64,000 nucleotides of DNA from Echria macrotheca. Lineage: Eukaryota; Ascomycota; Sordariomycetes; Sordariales; Schizotheciaceae. Position 1 is the first letter of the stretch; each line of letters opens with the position of its first letter. The stretch is taken from the NCBI GenBank assembly GCA_030411725.1, contig MU839827.1:186001-250000 (forward strand), given 5' to 3'. Positions 51,654 through 63,070 of this stretch are shown here, piece after piece. Made by a program: the position numbers and the translations under genes. Under the pieces are notes generated by a model. It ran no database searches. It was not told where the DNA came from and was given only the letters and a program-made list of their open reading frames with translations.

Positions 51654-53333
51654 GATGTGTGGTCAAAGGGGGCAATCAAATCTGAATGGTGTCGAAGAAG
51701 GTGAAGGCGTCGTCTGGGGCAGAGGTCAAGAAGAATGGTGGAGCAGAAATGCGTGTCGGGCTGGCACAATTTAAGCAAGAATCATCCCTTCCACTTCGTT
51801 AAGTTTGGAACACGGCAAGTGAGAGCATCTGATCGCCGTCAAAACGCGCAAGCTTACGTAGTTTGACTTTGCCATATCTTGCCTATCTTCCCAGCGGACT
51901 CCGTTCAGTCCGCACTTCTCTCTGCCCTCTGTCTACCGTCTGTCTGCCGTTGCCAGCGCCTTGTGATCTGTGTTCTTCCGCGTGTCTCGCAACTATCGCC
52001 TCCTCTGCTAGCCCAATAGCCCAATAGAGCAACGATTCCCGTCTCCTCGGCGGGCAGGGCGCTTGATTCTCGAGCAGACTACATGCACCTGGGGAACTGA
52101 TTACCGAGCTAAGCGCTCCGAATACTGTCCAACCCCCGCAGAGCCTTTCCTATAGCAAAGTGATGCATGTATGCTTCCTCGTGGGGGGGGCTCTCTGAGC
52201 TGCTGGGGAAGCCGTATAGCTGGTGGCCCCCGCCGGTTATTGGTCACTGATGAACATCAGTTCCGACGTGATAGTGTGATAGTCCAATACGAGTTTCCAT
52301 AACCCAATGAAGCATGGAAGACAGGTAATAATGCGCATGCAACCATCTATAAGACAGTATCGGCTGTGGTAACACGCCTCCTGGCGTCATAGGAGGTCAG
52401 GAAGTCAATAAAATAATGCAGCTGTCCAGTCTTGGGAAAGAGCAGCTGCTAGAAGCCGGCTGAGGTGCCAGCAAAGCAGATCCAGAGACCACTTGGCTCA
52501 ACTAAGTCGAGTCGGAGCAGCAGTGTGAATACAGGCCCACAAGTAAATGCGCCGAAACCTGCTCGAGGTTGCGTGGTCCGGCGCTCCACGACTGTAGGCG
52601 CCTTCCGACAGCGTTGATAGGTATGTAGGTGTTCCAGCTAGACCTGTGGCTTGCATAGATAGGCAACTTCCTTCTCCACGCACACCACTACAACAAAACT
52701 TGCTCTGTTGTACACTATCGCTCCCCGCCCCCTCCCCACAAGCAAGTAAACAAACCACATGCGTGTGTGGCGGGAGATCTACAACGCAGGCGGACGGTTT
52801 AGGACCGGTGGGGACTGCCGGTATATGTTGCGCATCGAGTGCTGATAGGCCATCGGATGCCGCCACCGGCACAGGACGGATGTCTCATCTGCACGAGATG
52901 TGCCATCACTCGTTACTCTAGGTGCCTATCCGCCTATCCCCAGCACGCCCAGTTCCCCCGCAAGCTCACGAGCACCCCTCCGAGCCTGCCAGGCTCCGCT
53001 ACTCTACTCGGTCTACACGTCAACTTGGAACCAGCTACGTACCTACTGCTAGGCATTGCCCATACATGTAACTGTCAGTTTTAGCGGCACATTGACGGGT
53101 AGCGTCAACTGAAAGCCAGCACACAGTCACAGGAAGCCGAAGGGCTCTTTAAGCGATACGAAACTGGAAGTTTAACTCCTCTCTTCACGGCGTGGCTTGT
53201 CTGGTATCACATCCCTCTTTGTCACCCGTGATGTATTCGAATTGAAGGCACGGAAAGAAATAACCAAGCTTCGAAACACTACAGATACCTAGCTAGAAAA
53301 AAAAAATGAACTCCGTGCGATACTGTTCCTGCA
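51654..53333. other. 1.7-kb intergenic region between family members B and C
   Basis: No supported gene. Frames at 52498-52921 on both strands have no motif. It contains the B promoter and the C 3' region. Confidence 0.5.
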
Positions 53334-54501
53334 TCATTCCATAACCGCCCGAACAACCTTGCAAGTCTTGCGTCCCAGCCCCTGCAGCCCGTCCGCCTCG
53401 GCAATAGCACTGAGCGCATCGTCGTCCTCAGCCATCTCCTTGAAAATTGCCTCAAACTTGCCTTTCGCAGAACTGTACTTGGCGTCATCCAGTTCGAGCT
53501 CGAGGATAGTCGTGTTCAAGGTAAAGTCGATCTTCACGTCTTCTGGCGGCGGCTTGGGCTTCTTCGCACCAAAGCCAGGGAGAGACCACTTCGATTTTAC
53601 CTCTGGTGTCTCCGATGCAGCAGAAGCCGAGGCAGCGCCAGCCTGAGGAGCGTCGGCGCTGGGTTGCTTGCCACCGCCGGGACGACGGGCCAGTGTCTGC
53701 AGCACGGATGCCCAGTGTTGTGGTTTAACCGAGAAGACGACAAGGCGGGTAAACGGCTTATGAATAAAAATGCCGCCGTCGCCGGTGATGTCGATGGATT
53801 TGACATAGTTCACGGCCACGACGTGCTTTAGATCCGGCTGCGATGTGTCGTTGGCAGTAGTAGGGGCAGGGACCTTGAAGGGTTTGAGTGAAAGCATGAA
53901 GCTGGCGAGAACCTTGCCGAGCATCGCCATGTCCTCCTTGTCGATGTGGCCGAGCCCGGCAAAGACCGCATCTAGGACAATGTCATGTAGCCTTGCAATG
54001 GTCGCTTGTAGGTGGAGCGTGGTGGCCGTGCCACCGGCGGGCTGTTGATACATGTTTGCGAGCGGACCCTTGGTGAAGGCTTGGAGCGTCGCCTCTGCCT
54101 TCTCGTTGAAGGCGGCCACGTACTCGTCAGGATTGCTGAGGCTTTTTTGGCCTTCGCCGCCGTCTCCGTCGGCAGAGCGGCCAGAGCCGGAACTGACGAT
54201 GGCCATGGCTGCAAAGATTCGCGCCACTGCGGACGCGCCTAGAACGGCTGCGAATTTTTGCGTCGTCTCCGCATCTTTCCCAGACGGCTCCAAGGAGAAG
54301 AAGAAGGACGGCGGCGCAGTGCCTTTCTTGACCAGGTCCGTTGGCTCTGTAATGACTTCGCGCAGATGCAACTTCAAGTTTGACATGGCATCTGTCTTCT
54401 TAACCGTGCTACAAAAAGGGGTTTGAACGGTAAGCTTAGCTGACCCGAGAATCGAAACATCAATTCACATACCCGGCAGGTGCTTGAGATGGTGTGCTCA
54501 T
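53334..54501 (-). CDS. Unknown protein, paralog family member C
   Basis: Two exons: complement(join(53334..54408,54473..54501)), 367 residues. The small first exon (MSTPSQAPAG) joins TVKKTDAMSNLKL through a GTATGT...CTAAG...TTTGTAG intron in frame; a start at 54386 would drop the first 17 residues. It shares the family pattern with D. SAVARIFAAM matches SVCQLFTNIM, and GPLANMYQQPAGG matches GPMAAVYNFQAGE. DAVFAGLGHIDKED matches STMFDGVGLDPKHK, and KPFTRLVVFSVKPQHWASVL matches EPTTFLIYLKMDADAFTKTI. KIDFTLNTTILELELDDAKY matches KITFSYSQAVTKFELNVDRF. An Ala/Pro/Lys-rich insert lies between the two strand segments. No signal peptide. Function unknown. Confidence 0.7.
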
Positions 54502-56036
54502 GGCGGGCGACGTTGGCGATGTTGGAGTCGTAAGTGTAGAAAGTGAGTCCACAAGGAAGAATGCGAGACAGACAAGGTCTAGTGGATGCTGAGAGATGGC
54601 GATGGTCGCCTTTGTCAAGCAACCTGAATCGTCGGCTCCTCAACTTCTGTTATCACGAGAAGAATACCAGACAGGCTTGCGCATCCCATCATGGCCATTG
54701 CTGCTGGCTTCCGCGGGAAAGGCGCTCTGCTTGCAGCCAGCATCGCACCACGCCCACCCAGGTCAGTTTTCCGCTCATGTCGATCCTTTCCTCTCTATTC
54801 GGAAAACTCGACATGGGTCTATGTCAGCTGTCAACATGCTTCGCGAACGTCATGGTGGACAGCGGCCCGAAGCCCCAGACGGACAGAAAGGCTGGGGTTG
54901 TGGGGAAAGAAACTTGCCACCATCTTGATCTTCGGTACATGTACCTGCGACCCGCGTTAGTTACAAGTAGCAGCACCTGTTGAGAACCTTGATCGTCCTA
55001 CGAAAGCTGCCGGGACAAGCTGAGGCGGCCGACCCCAAGGGGGGGAGGGGAAATATGTCTGAGGTACTGCCCCTTACATAAGGTGTTGTACTTGTACCAC
55101 ACTGCCGCATCTTGGCACTCCGGAGCCTCAACTGTCAGAACACTCCCGTGCCGAACCTTATCTCAGATGGATGCGGCAGCGGGATGGGAAGTACCGTAGC
55201 CAATGGGAAATTTTTGCATCCATGCCTGTGCAGAACTAGGGACGCAGGAGAGAGTCAGTTCCCCGCGCCGGCGGCAGGCTCGCTTCCGATGGCTGATGAT
55301 TCTTTTACTAATTTCTGCCCGCAACTCCACGTCAGGATCATCCACAACTTCGCCCAAGAGAGCATGAGACTGCCGCATTAATGCACGGCAGCTGTCTCGG
55401 GTCGGACTGTCTGGTCCGCAAATGACCTCTCAGGCATCATTGCATCCTGCATGTCTCCTCTTCGAGGCAGGAAAGAGATGTCCAGACACTCCCTGGCAGC
55501 GTTGATCAACCCCGGTTTACCCGAGACTTACATCCTCAGCTCGCCACTTACGGTGTAGCAATGCAAATCCTGTCGTGAATGCGGCTTTTACGAGGTCCAG
55601 TATATGCCGGCTGGCATGCGTGAAGTTGATTTGACAGTGTGGCAGTTGGGATATGCGAAGTCGGAAAGGGATGATGGGACCTCCTTAGTAACACGTCCCG
55701 ACTATCCTAGAAGTTACCAGACCCGAATCTGTAGTATCTGTTCCCTGGTGATACACAGAGTGAAGTTACAGGTCCTGTTGACTGGCTGAGGACTTGTGGG
55801 CGTCTGGCGAGGAACAGTAAAGCGGCGGCTGTCACAAAGATACCGACTGCCTGAGATCATGATCATGGTTTAGACAGGTTCGAAGCGTAGTACAAAAGCC
55901 GCATCGTTTCCCTGATCATGTTGTCCTAGACACGGCAGCACAGGACAAAGCTCAGTTTCGAAACCGAGCCGCACTCTCTCATCTTAACACAATCTTGAAC
56001 CCTAACATCGGTTTCATCCCCGTCTCCCTTTACACA
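54502..56036. promoter_or_regulatory. Divergent intergenic region between family members C and D
   Basis: 1.5 kb separates the start of C (minus) from the start of D (plus). Short frames here lack motifs. The pair could share regulatory sequence, but no specific site is recognised. Confidence 0.45.
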
Positions 56037-57086
56037 ATGGCAACTCTCACGGTCGAAGATGCAGCCGGCATCAATGCTTTTGTGCAGCAGCTTCAGAACG
56101 CCGCCAAAGGCGCTCCTCCGGTGGATGAGGAGACGCTTGCGCTGCAACTGTTGGCGAGCACCCAAGCCGACGGAGACTTTGACACTTCTCAGATCAGGTC
56201 TCTTGCGGCCACCACCGGGGCCGCTCCGGTCGCCATGGGCGCCGGCGACGACAAGTTCGCCAGGCTTGCCGAGCTGATGATGGGCGACACCAAGACGCCC
56301 GAGGAGCAGGTCAGCCAGGGCAAGGCGCCGAAGCCGCAGCCGGTCGTGATCGAGGACGCCATCGGCGCCGACAGCATCGCGCGCTTCGACCAGGCATCGG
56401 CCCTCAAGAACTTCGGCTACCTCAAGGACGCGCAGTCGGTCTGCCAGCTGTTCACCAACATCATGCTGGTGCAGACCAAGCCCGACGGCTTCGACATCAC
56501 CAAGGACGGCGCCGAGGCCTTCAACACCCAGGCCAGCCTGGCGTACAAGTCCATGGCCGGCCCGATGGCGGCCGTCTACAACTTCCAGGCCGGCGAGTTC
56601 GTCAAGCACACGTTCGAGATCCCCAAGGGCGACTCGCACGAGAAGCTGCTGTCGACAATGTTCGACGGCGTCGGCCTGGACCCCAAGCACAAGGCCGAGG
56701 TCGACGCCAAGATCACCAACTTCACCAAGGCCCTCAAGGACATCAAGCTCGACGGCCCGCACAGCACCGTCGACTTTGCCCTGCGCATCGGTCTGTGTCC
56801 CGTGACCAACATCACCGCCGACGAGGCCAACCCGATCCTCGCCTTCGAGCCCACCACGTTCCTCATCTACCTCAAGATGGACGCCGACGCGTTCACCAAG
56901 ACGATCAGCAAGAACAACAAGCAGGAGAAGATCACGTTCAGCTACTCGCAGGCTGTCACCAAGTTCGAGCTCAATGTCGATCGTTTTCTCAAGATGCGGC
57001 CCAAGTATAATGAGATGTTTGAGCTGGCTACGGGCATGAGTCTTGACAAGTACAGAGAGATGCTCAACGCATCTGTGAAGAAGTGA
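56037..57086 (+). CDS. Unknown protein, paralog family member D
   Basis: 349 codons, one exon, strongly GC-rich and codon-biased (C-ending codons), which suggests high expression. The start at ATG 56037 (MATLTVEDAAG, CACAATGG) was preferred to the longer frame, which begins with TTG. Helical region: INAFVQQLQNAA and LKDAQSVCQLFTNIM, then GPMAAVYNFQAGEFVKHTF. Next come two amphipathic strand regions, TFLIYLKMDADAFTKT and KITFSYSQAVTKFELNVDRF, and a helical end KYNEMFELATG. It is homologous to B along most of the length and to C and A more weakly. No signal peptide or membrane helix. I do not recognise the family. It is followed on the same strand by the intracellular subtilase. Confidence 0.78.
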   Translation: MATLTVEDAAGINAFVQQLQNAAKGAPPVDEETLALQLLASTQADGDFDTSQIRSLAATTGAAPVAMGAGDDKFARLAELMMGDTKTPEEQVSQGKAPKPQPVVIEDAIGADSIARFDQASALKNFGYLKDAQSVCQLFTNIMLVQTKPDGFDITKDGAEAFNTQASLAYKSMAGPMAAVYNFQAGEFVKHTFEIPKGDSHEKLLSTMFDGVGLDPKHKAEVDAKITNFTKALKDIKLDGPHSTVDFALRIGLCPVTNITADEANPILAFEPTTFLIYLKMDADAFTKTISKNNKQEKITFSYSQAVTKFELNVDRFLKMRPKYNEMFELATGMSLDKYREMLNASVKK

Positions 57087-57753
57087 TGGCTGGGCCGGTT
57101 GTCTAGGTTTCAGTACCTAGGTAGTTTACAAGTACAAGATACTCGTGTGTTTCAAAAGTCCTAGGTTCCCGTTCTGTAGCGACCAAACTAACAAGCTGTG
57201 TCTTGTTCGTCCATGACCGGACTAAGACGTCTGCATGTGCCGATCCCCCCCTCCGTCGCCATCTGATTGCATCGAGTCGATCATCGGTAGACCAAACTGG
57301 GCATAACCTGCAGAACCGGGAGTGCCTATACCCATGCACGCGTCACGGTACATATACGTATGTGATGTGAGAAACAAGCAGTTATCCTGCATCAATACCC
57401 GAGCGAGTGAAGTTCCAGACTGTTGTGGGCCACAGGTGTTCAGCTGGCTTCAACCCATGGGTGTTCCGGCCTCTTCCAATTCGTTGAAATCGGCTCGCCC
57501 GAATTTGTCTCCAGTCGCCCAACCGGACCTCCAACTCCCGGGGAGCGTCTCAACAGCATTTCTTGTCTCATTCGTTTCCACGTTCTATAGAGACACCTGA
57601 TACCTCATTCCTAACTCTTAGCTCCCCAGCCTCCTCGACAATTACTTACCTACCTACCTACACACGCCCACTGCGGAAGAACAATACAAGTCAGCCCAAC
57701 TACAGTAAAGCTCACGATTCAACCAGCACAATCACACAGAGATCACACTCAAG
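57087..57753. other. Intergenic region between member D and the subtilase
   Basis: 667 bp, same-strand spacer with the D 3' region and the subtilase promoter. The stretch 57620-57753 is rich in CCTACCTAC and CA, a typical 5' leader. No gene. Confidence 0.45.
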
Positions 57754-60139
57754 ATGTCATCAGCAGACGCCATCATAAACGGCAAGACCTGGAGCGCCGA
57801 CACAACAACAGACCAGCAGGCCAACGTATCAACGTCAGGCTACATCCTGCTCCGCACGACCGGGAGCCCACTCAACAAGACGCAGAAGCGGGAACTAAAA
57901 GCCCTCGGAGTCGACATCCACCAGTTCCACGGCGGCGGCGGCGAGAACGAAGACGCCGACGATGAGAACCAGCAGCAGATCTACCTCTGCGGCCACCCCA
58001 AGGGCCAGCCGCTTGAACCTATCCGCGACCTGGCGTATATCGATTTCGTCGACGTGTACCCTGACGGCTTGGTCGTCCACGATGCTGTGGAGCGGCTGAG
58101 GGCGAGGCCGATGCGAGTTGTTCCTGTTCCTGCCAACAACGGCGACGCCGCAGCACGGGCAGCGGACTTCAGTGAGGTAGCATCGGCGAGGGTCATGGAC
58201 TGGCAGCCTATGATGTCTTCGCAGATGGCCGAGGAGTTTGTGGATGAGACGGTGGAGGTGGATGTCCTGCTTCATCACGATGTTGGAGAGATCTCGGAGG
58301 GGTTGCTGGAAAGGATGGCGGCCGTCCCGGGCTTCCTGGGTTTCGAGACGGATGAGGCCTCGCAGGGTGTCGTGAGACTGCGAATCAATGAGAATTCCCT
58401 GGACCAGATCGCGGCGCTGGATGAAGTGCGGGTTATCCACCCGGTCAACGAGCGCGTGCTCATGGCGAATGTTGCTCGTCGGATTTTGGGGTTTGCTTCA
58501 GAGGAGGGCGAGGAGGTCGTGATGACGAACGGCGACCCGAACGCGAATGGGATTTCCGGTTCGCCTTCCTCGTCTTCTCGATATCGCGGTGCCGACCAGA
58601 TCATCTGTGTGGCGGATACCGGATTCGACAAGGGGAGCACAACAGATGTGCATGATGCGTTCGTAGGCCGGGTCAATTCGCTGCATGCCTATGGACGACC
58701 AGGAGGCGCTGCTGATGATCCCGATGGGCATGGTACACATGTCTGCGGATGCGTACTAGGCCGCGGCACCCACGCCTTGGAGGGCTACATCACCGGTACC
58801 GCCCCGGCGGCCACCCTCATGCTCCAGTCGTTCTTCGTCCGATTCAACTGGCAACGCATATCCGTCCTCGGTGGCTACCCAGCCGACCTCGGCGTACTCT
58901 TCGCCGAGGCCTATAAAGCCGGCGCGCGCATTCACACGAACTCATGGGGCACGCCGCCATCCCCCAAGGACAACAAGCAGCGCCCGTACGACGGCAGCGC
59001 CGAGAGCATCGACAAGTTCGTCTGGAACCAGCCGGACATGACGGTCCTCTTCGCCGCCGGCAACGACGGCCAGGACAGCAACCTCGACGGGCGCGTCAAC
59101 GAGCGCTCGTTAGGCGCCGAGGCCTCGGCCAAGAACTGCATCACCGTGGGCGCGTCCGAGAACCTGCGGCCCTTTCTGACAGCAGGGACGCACGGCCAGC
59201 CGTACACCTACGGCCTGTTCTGGCCCAAGAAGTTTCCCGTGAATCCGCTCAAGGACGACCACCAGGCCAACAATCCCGAGGGGCTCGCGGCGTTTAGCAG
59301 CAGGGGGCCGACGGCGGAGAACAGGATCAAGCCGGACGTGGTTGCCCCTGGGACGGCCATCCTGTCGACGAGATCGCGCGCAAAGAAATACCTCGGTGAC
59401 GTGGACGCCAAGGGCGTGTCGGGGGATGACGGGTTTCTCTTCCACTCGGGGACGAGCATGGCCACCCCGTTGGTGGCGGGGTGTTGTGCCGTGCTGCGGG
59501 AGGCATTACTTGCGAATGGATACAAGGATGTGACGGACGCCGGCGTCATCCAGCCCACAGGCGCACTCATCAAGGCGCTGCTCATCAACGGCGCGCTCCA
59601 GATCAAGGGGCAGTATATGCCGCGTGAAGTGGAAGATGGGCCGAATCCCCATTCTGGTTTTGTGAGTGATCAAGCCTGTGAGCGTAGCAAATACACTGAC
59701 ACAACGACAACAGGGCCGAGTCAACATAGCCGAGTCCCTCTCCATGATCGAGCCTGACATCCCAGGGACAGGCGAGTACGGCATCGGCCGCATCAGCGAG
59801 GAGACCGAGGAAGCGGCGGAGATCTATATACCGATCCCCGAAGGCGACAATCTCACCTTCAAAATCACCATGACCTACCCCGATCTGCCCGGTGCCTCGC
59901 TCGCCAACGACCTCAACCTCGTCGTTGTTTCGGCCGACGGCACGAAACAGCGTCATGGGAACAAGGGCGATCAGGATTTTGCGGTCGGTGCGACGAAGCC
60001 TTTTGATCGGAGGAATAACGTTGAGCAGATAGTTTGGCCGCATGTTGCGGGTGACAGGCTGAAGATTGTGGTGAAGCCGTACCGCATTATGATGGCCGAC
60101 GTTCCTTTTGCGTATGCTTGGAAGTTTTTGCAGGGATAA
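57754..60139 (+). CDS. Subtilisin-like serine protease (S8) without signal peptide
   Basis: Two exons: join(57754..59661,59714..60139), 777 residues. The catalytic triad is seen in ICVADTGFDKG (Asp ~288), DPDGHGTHVCGCVLGRG (His ~326) and SGTSMATPLVAG (Ser ~568), with the oxyanion Asn in LFAAGNDGQD. About 280 residues precede the protease domain, including an acidic Gly-rich insert near residue 55-70. A beta-rich C-terminal domain (AAEIYIPIPEGDNLTFKI, DLNLVVVSADG) follows. No signal peptide, so the enzyme should be intracellular, unlike secreted fungal proteinase K-type subtilases. It lies next to four tandem unknown paralogs. Podospora HET-Q2, an intracellular subtilisin-like protease, activates a gasdermin-like protein encoded beside it; a similar role here is inference only. 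Confidence 0.9.
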
Positions 60140-61356
60140 CTACCTGCCCGAATTCGATGTAGAAAGACCGACCTTGTGGCCGATTAATTGTTTGTACCTT
60201 TCCTCGTACTGCGTACCTAGCATCTGGTTCAACAGATGGTTGGGTTGGAACTTGAAAATGCACCCTCACTGTGTGGAAACGACGGCGGTGCTAAAGATGC
60301 TTGTTTTGTGGAAGAGGAAAGGTACGCGCCTTCCATCTTACCAGGGGTGTTCCTTGCTGGCCCTACAGACTGGACCTAGGTAGCCCGGAAAGGGAGGTCG
60401 TCAAGACAAAAGTGAAGCTTTGCTTCAATTTACAGGCTATTTGCGCTTGGCGGGATATACTATGCCATACATAAAGGCAGACCACGGTGGAACAGGCGAA
60501 GAGTGAGAAGCTACCCCGATGGGTAGACGGGAGAAGGAACATGCCGACGTCTATCTCATGCCCGCCGATCTCGCAACGCCGTTCGCGTCGGAAGACATTA
60601 GTCTAGTGCATTTCGGTTTTACTGACGAGGAGGCATGTACGTACAGGTATCACGCGGTTATCCGGTATGAGTTGAAGAGGGGTGTCGAACCCTGCGACTG
60701 GGTCAGTTTCCGGCCGATCTAATCCACGAACAAATGGAGCAGGTACGAGAGCGTCGGTGGGGTTGAATTTTTTTGCGCAGTAAAGCCTAGGTAATGTCGC
60801 CGGCATCACAGCAGCTGAAGAGCGGGCGAGTTGCCCAAAGCCGGCACGGCGACAACGTGCGGAGACACTAGTTAGCGATTACAGGGTCTTGTGCATGCTC
60901 TGCTGCCCCACGCCATGGTCTAGACCTTCCACAACTAACCGCCGGAAATAGCGGACACCATGGCAGCAGTCTGGGCGAGGCCGTCCGACCTGAACATTGG
61001 AGATTTTTGTGGTCCCCGGTCTCTTCAAGTAGATATGCAGACCCCGACGCATTAGTGAACTGCAATGATCGATAGATCAGCCCCTGCTTTGGTCACTGAA
61101 GTGCAGTTCAGCTGAGGAAAGACATGACGGTGACCCACATGACTAGCCCAAAAACAGGAAGAGATGGTCTGGCTGAAAGACCATGATCCAGCAACCTCTC
61201 CATCAAATATATAAATTATTCTTCTATGCTCTCGCCCGTCAAGTTTCCTGTCCCTCTCCTTAACCAGGGAACACAACAGGAAGTTGCTCTCTCTTACTCC
61301 CTTTATGCCCTTTACCTCGCTCCACTCCCGCTCGTCACTCCATCACATCAGTCAAA
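60140..61356. other. Intergenic region with a possible ART-like gene fragment
   Basis: 1.2 kb between the subtilase and the ART-like gene. Besides the fragment at 60519-60722 there is no supported feature. Confidence 0.45.
60519..60722 (+). pseudogene. Possible decayed paralog of the ART-like gene at 61357
   Basis: A 67-codon frame reads ADVYLMPADLATPF, then DEEACTYRYHAVIRYELKRG, and stops. The neighbouring gene has GVYFSPIGATEIF, then SEAAALKCTYHITVKVDKSW, at similar spacing. The part corresponding to the HYTN...GKG start is absent or unrecognisable, and the C-terminal third is missing. This could be a remnant of tandem duplication; the similarity is weak. Confidence 0.3.
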
Positions 61357-61947
61357 ATGAATTCTCAGATTACGTATCTCACCCACTACACCAACAAGGC
61401 CGGATATGATGCCATCATGGCCAAGTACGACCCCAAGAACCCCGCCCCAAACCAAGTCGTGCTCCGCGCGTCCGTCCTCGAGGGCAAGCAGCACACCCAC
61501 TACGGCAAGGGTGTCTACTTCAGCCCCATCGGTGCCACCGAGATTTTTCTGTTTGGCATCAAGGAATTCGTCACCCGCCTCTTCAACTCCGACAGCGAGG
61601 CGGCGGCGCTCAAGTGCACGTACCACATCACGGTGAAGGTCGACAAGAGCTGGTACCCCATCATGGCCGTCGCCTCGGACGAGAAGTTCAAACCCCAGAT
61701 CAAGGACATCTGGCTGGTCCCGCAGACTGACGATCTCGACATCACGGCCCACATTGATTCGCACGGCGAGACCGTCGTGCTGGACCAGCTCCGGAAGGGG
61801 CTGTACAAGCCCTCCGGCGTCTCGGCTGAAGGGTTTGCGCAGCTGATGGCCAGCCTGAGACCGAGCCAGCTCGTTTCAAGGGATGGTACCACCGTGGATG
61901 CTGAGGTCGATTGGAGCAAGCTTGTTCCGCTCTTTGATGATATCTGA
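61357..61947 (+). CDS. Small protein resembling HYD1-type ADP-ribosyltransferase domains
   Basis: 196 codons, no intron, no signal peptide. The N-terminus ITYLTHYTNKAGYDAIM followed by VVLRASV, then HTHYGKGVYFSPIG, has the layout of Tox-ART-HYD1-like domains (His-Tyr at the first strand, then the GxGVYFS strand with the Tyr). In these ADP-ribosyltransferase folds a third, acidic residue completes the triad. An Asp-rich stretch, WLVPQTDDLDITAHID (about residues 115-130), could supply it, but I cannot place it. Fungal relatives may serve self/non-self or anti-invader roles; no activity is shown. The start at 61357 has an AAAATG context. It sits ~1.2 kb after the subtilase on the same strand. 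Confidence 0.6.
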   Translation: MNSQITYLTHYTNKAGYDAIMAKYDPKNPAPNQVVLRASVLEGKQHTHYGKGVYFSPIGATEIFLFGIKEFVTRLFNSDSEAAALKCTYHITVKVDKSWYPIMAVASDEKFKPQIKDIWLVPQTDDLDITAHIDSHGETVVLDQLRKGLYKPSGVSAEGFAQLMASLRPSQLVSRDGTTVDAEVDWSKLVPLFDDI

Positions 61948-63070
61948 TCAACGCTCGACTTGGCCTCTGTCAGGACGGAGATATAGGGGAACTTGTGTTG
62001 GGGGATTTAGCGACTATTCGATTTCCTGTATTCTACCTACCCTGGATAAAGCAGCTAGAATGGGAGATATCGCTATGCTCACACAACGCTTGCGCTACCT
62101 GTAGCCACCTCGTCAAACTACCAGTGCTCAGATTCTGGCGAAACTGTTCATCTTGAAGAATGGGGGCCCATTTGGACATCAAATATGGGACTAATTCTTC
62201 TTGTGCGAATCTGGGTCCTTAGCAGGGAATAGATTGTGTGTCAATTGGTGGTACTGGCCCAGCCGGAGTGCTGGGCCAGGTCTATCTATATCTATTCTAT
62301 TCCTTTGTTCTGAATGCCTTCATCTTCCTGACTTAGTTGCCTTTGACTCAGTTGCCTGCAAGTAAACAAAGAGTCTAAGACCAGCATCACTGGCGGCCTT
62401 TGCCCATCAGGGTGCCTGAATCTTCACAATTCTGTGCCACTCGGCTACGGCTGATGCAATTTAGCATGCCGTGGTGCAGATTGCCGAATGTTGTATTTGG
62501 GGGTGAGCAAAGCCAAAACAGGACTCTTTGAGTCTGTGAGCAGTGAGCAGATCGGGGCAAAGACCTCGAGAACCCTGTCCCTTCCCTCAGGGACTCGGGG
62601 CTGTTGGAAACGACCTTCAAATCCATCTCACCGACTACATCGTGTACGGATGAAAGCTATGGTAGGATGAGATTCATACCTGGCGTAGAACTCGCCTCAA
62701 GTATACCAGATAAAGAAGTTTATTTGCTTGTGTAATGACCCATATTGCGTGACCAGCTCAGAGGTCTGCATATCGGATTTAACGCAATACATCCAGTGCA
62801 GTGTCGTTGAACAAACCTATTAGACTTGAACTTAGAGAGACTATGATGCTATAAACGCTCTGGTGTTCTGCTGGTCGGCCTCGATGTGCGGCCTGGTCCC
62901 CTCCGTTGACGATAACCCTCTCCTTCCTTTAGTCTGAGATGGTTGAGCCACCTAGCACCAGATTGTCCAATTCCTCAAGCAAGACATGCCCAATTCTCTA
63001 CCAAAAGCAACAGATATCATTCATACCATATAATTCCAATCTAGCTCCGACAGTCTCAACCAATCTGAGC
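61948..63070. other. Intergenic region
   Basis: 1.1 kb with no supported gene; short frames have no motif. It forms the 3' side of both flanking genes, which are convergent. Confidence 0.5.
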
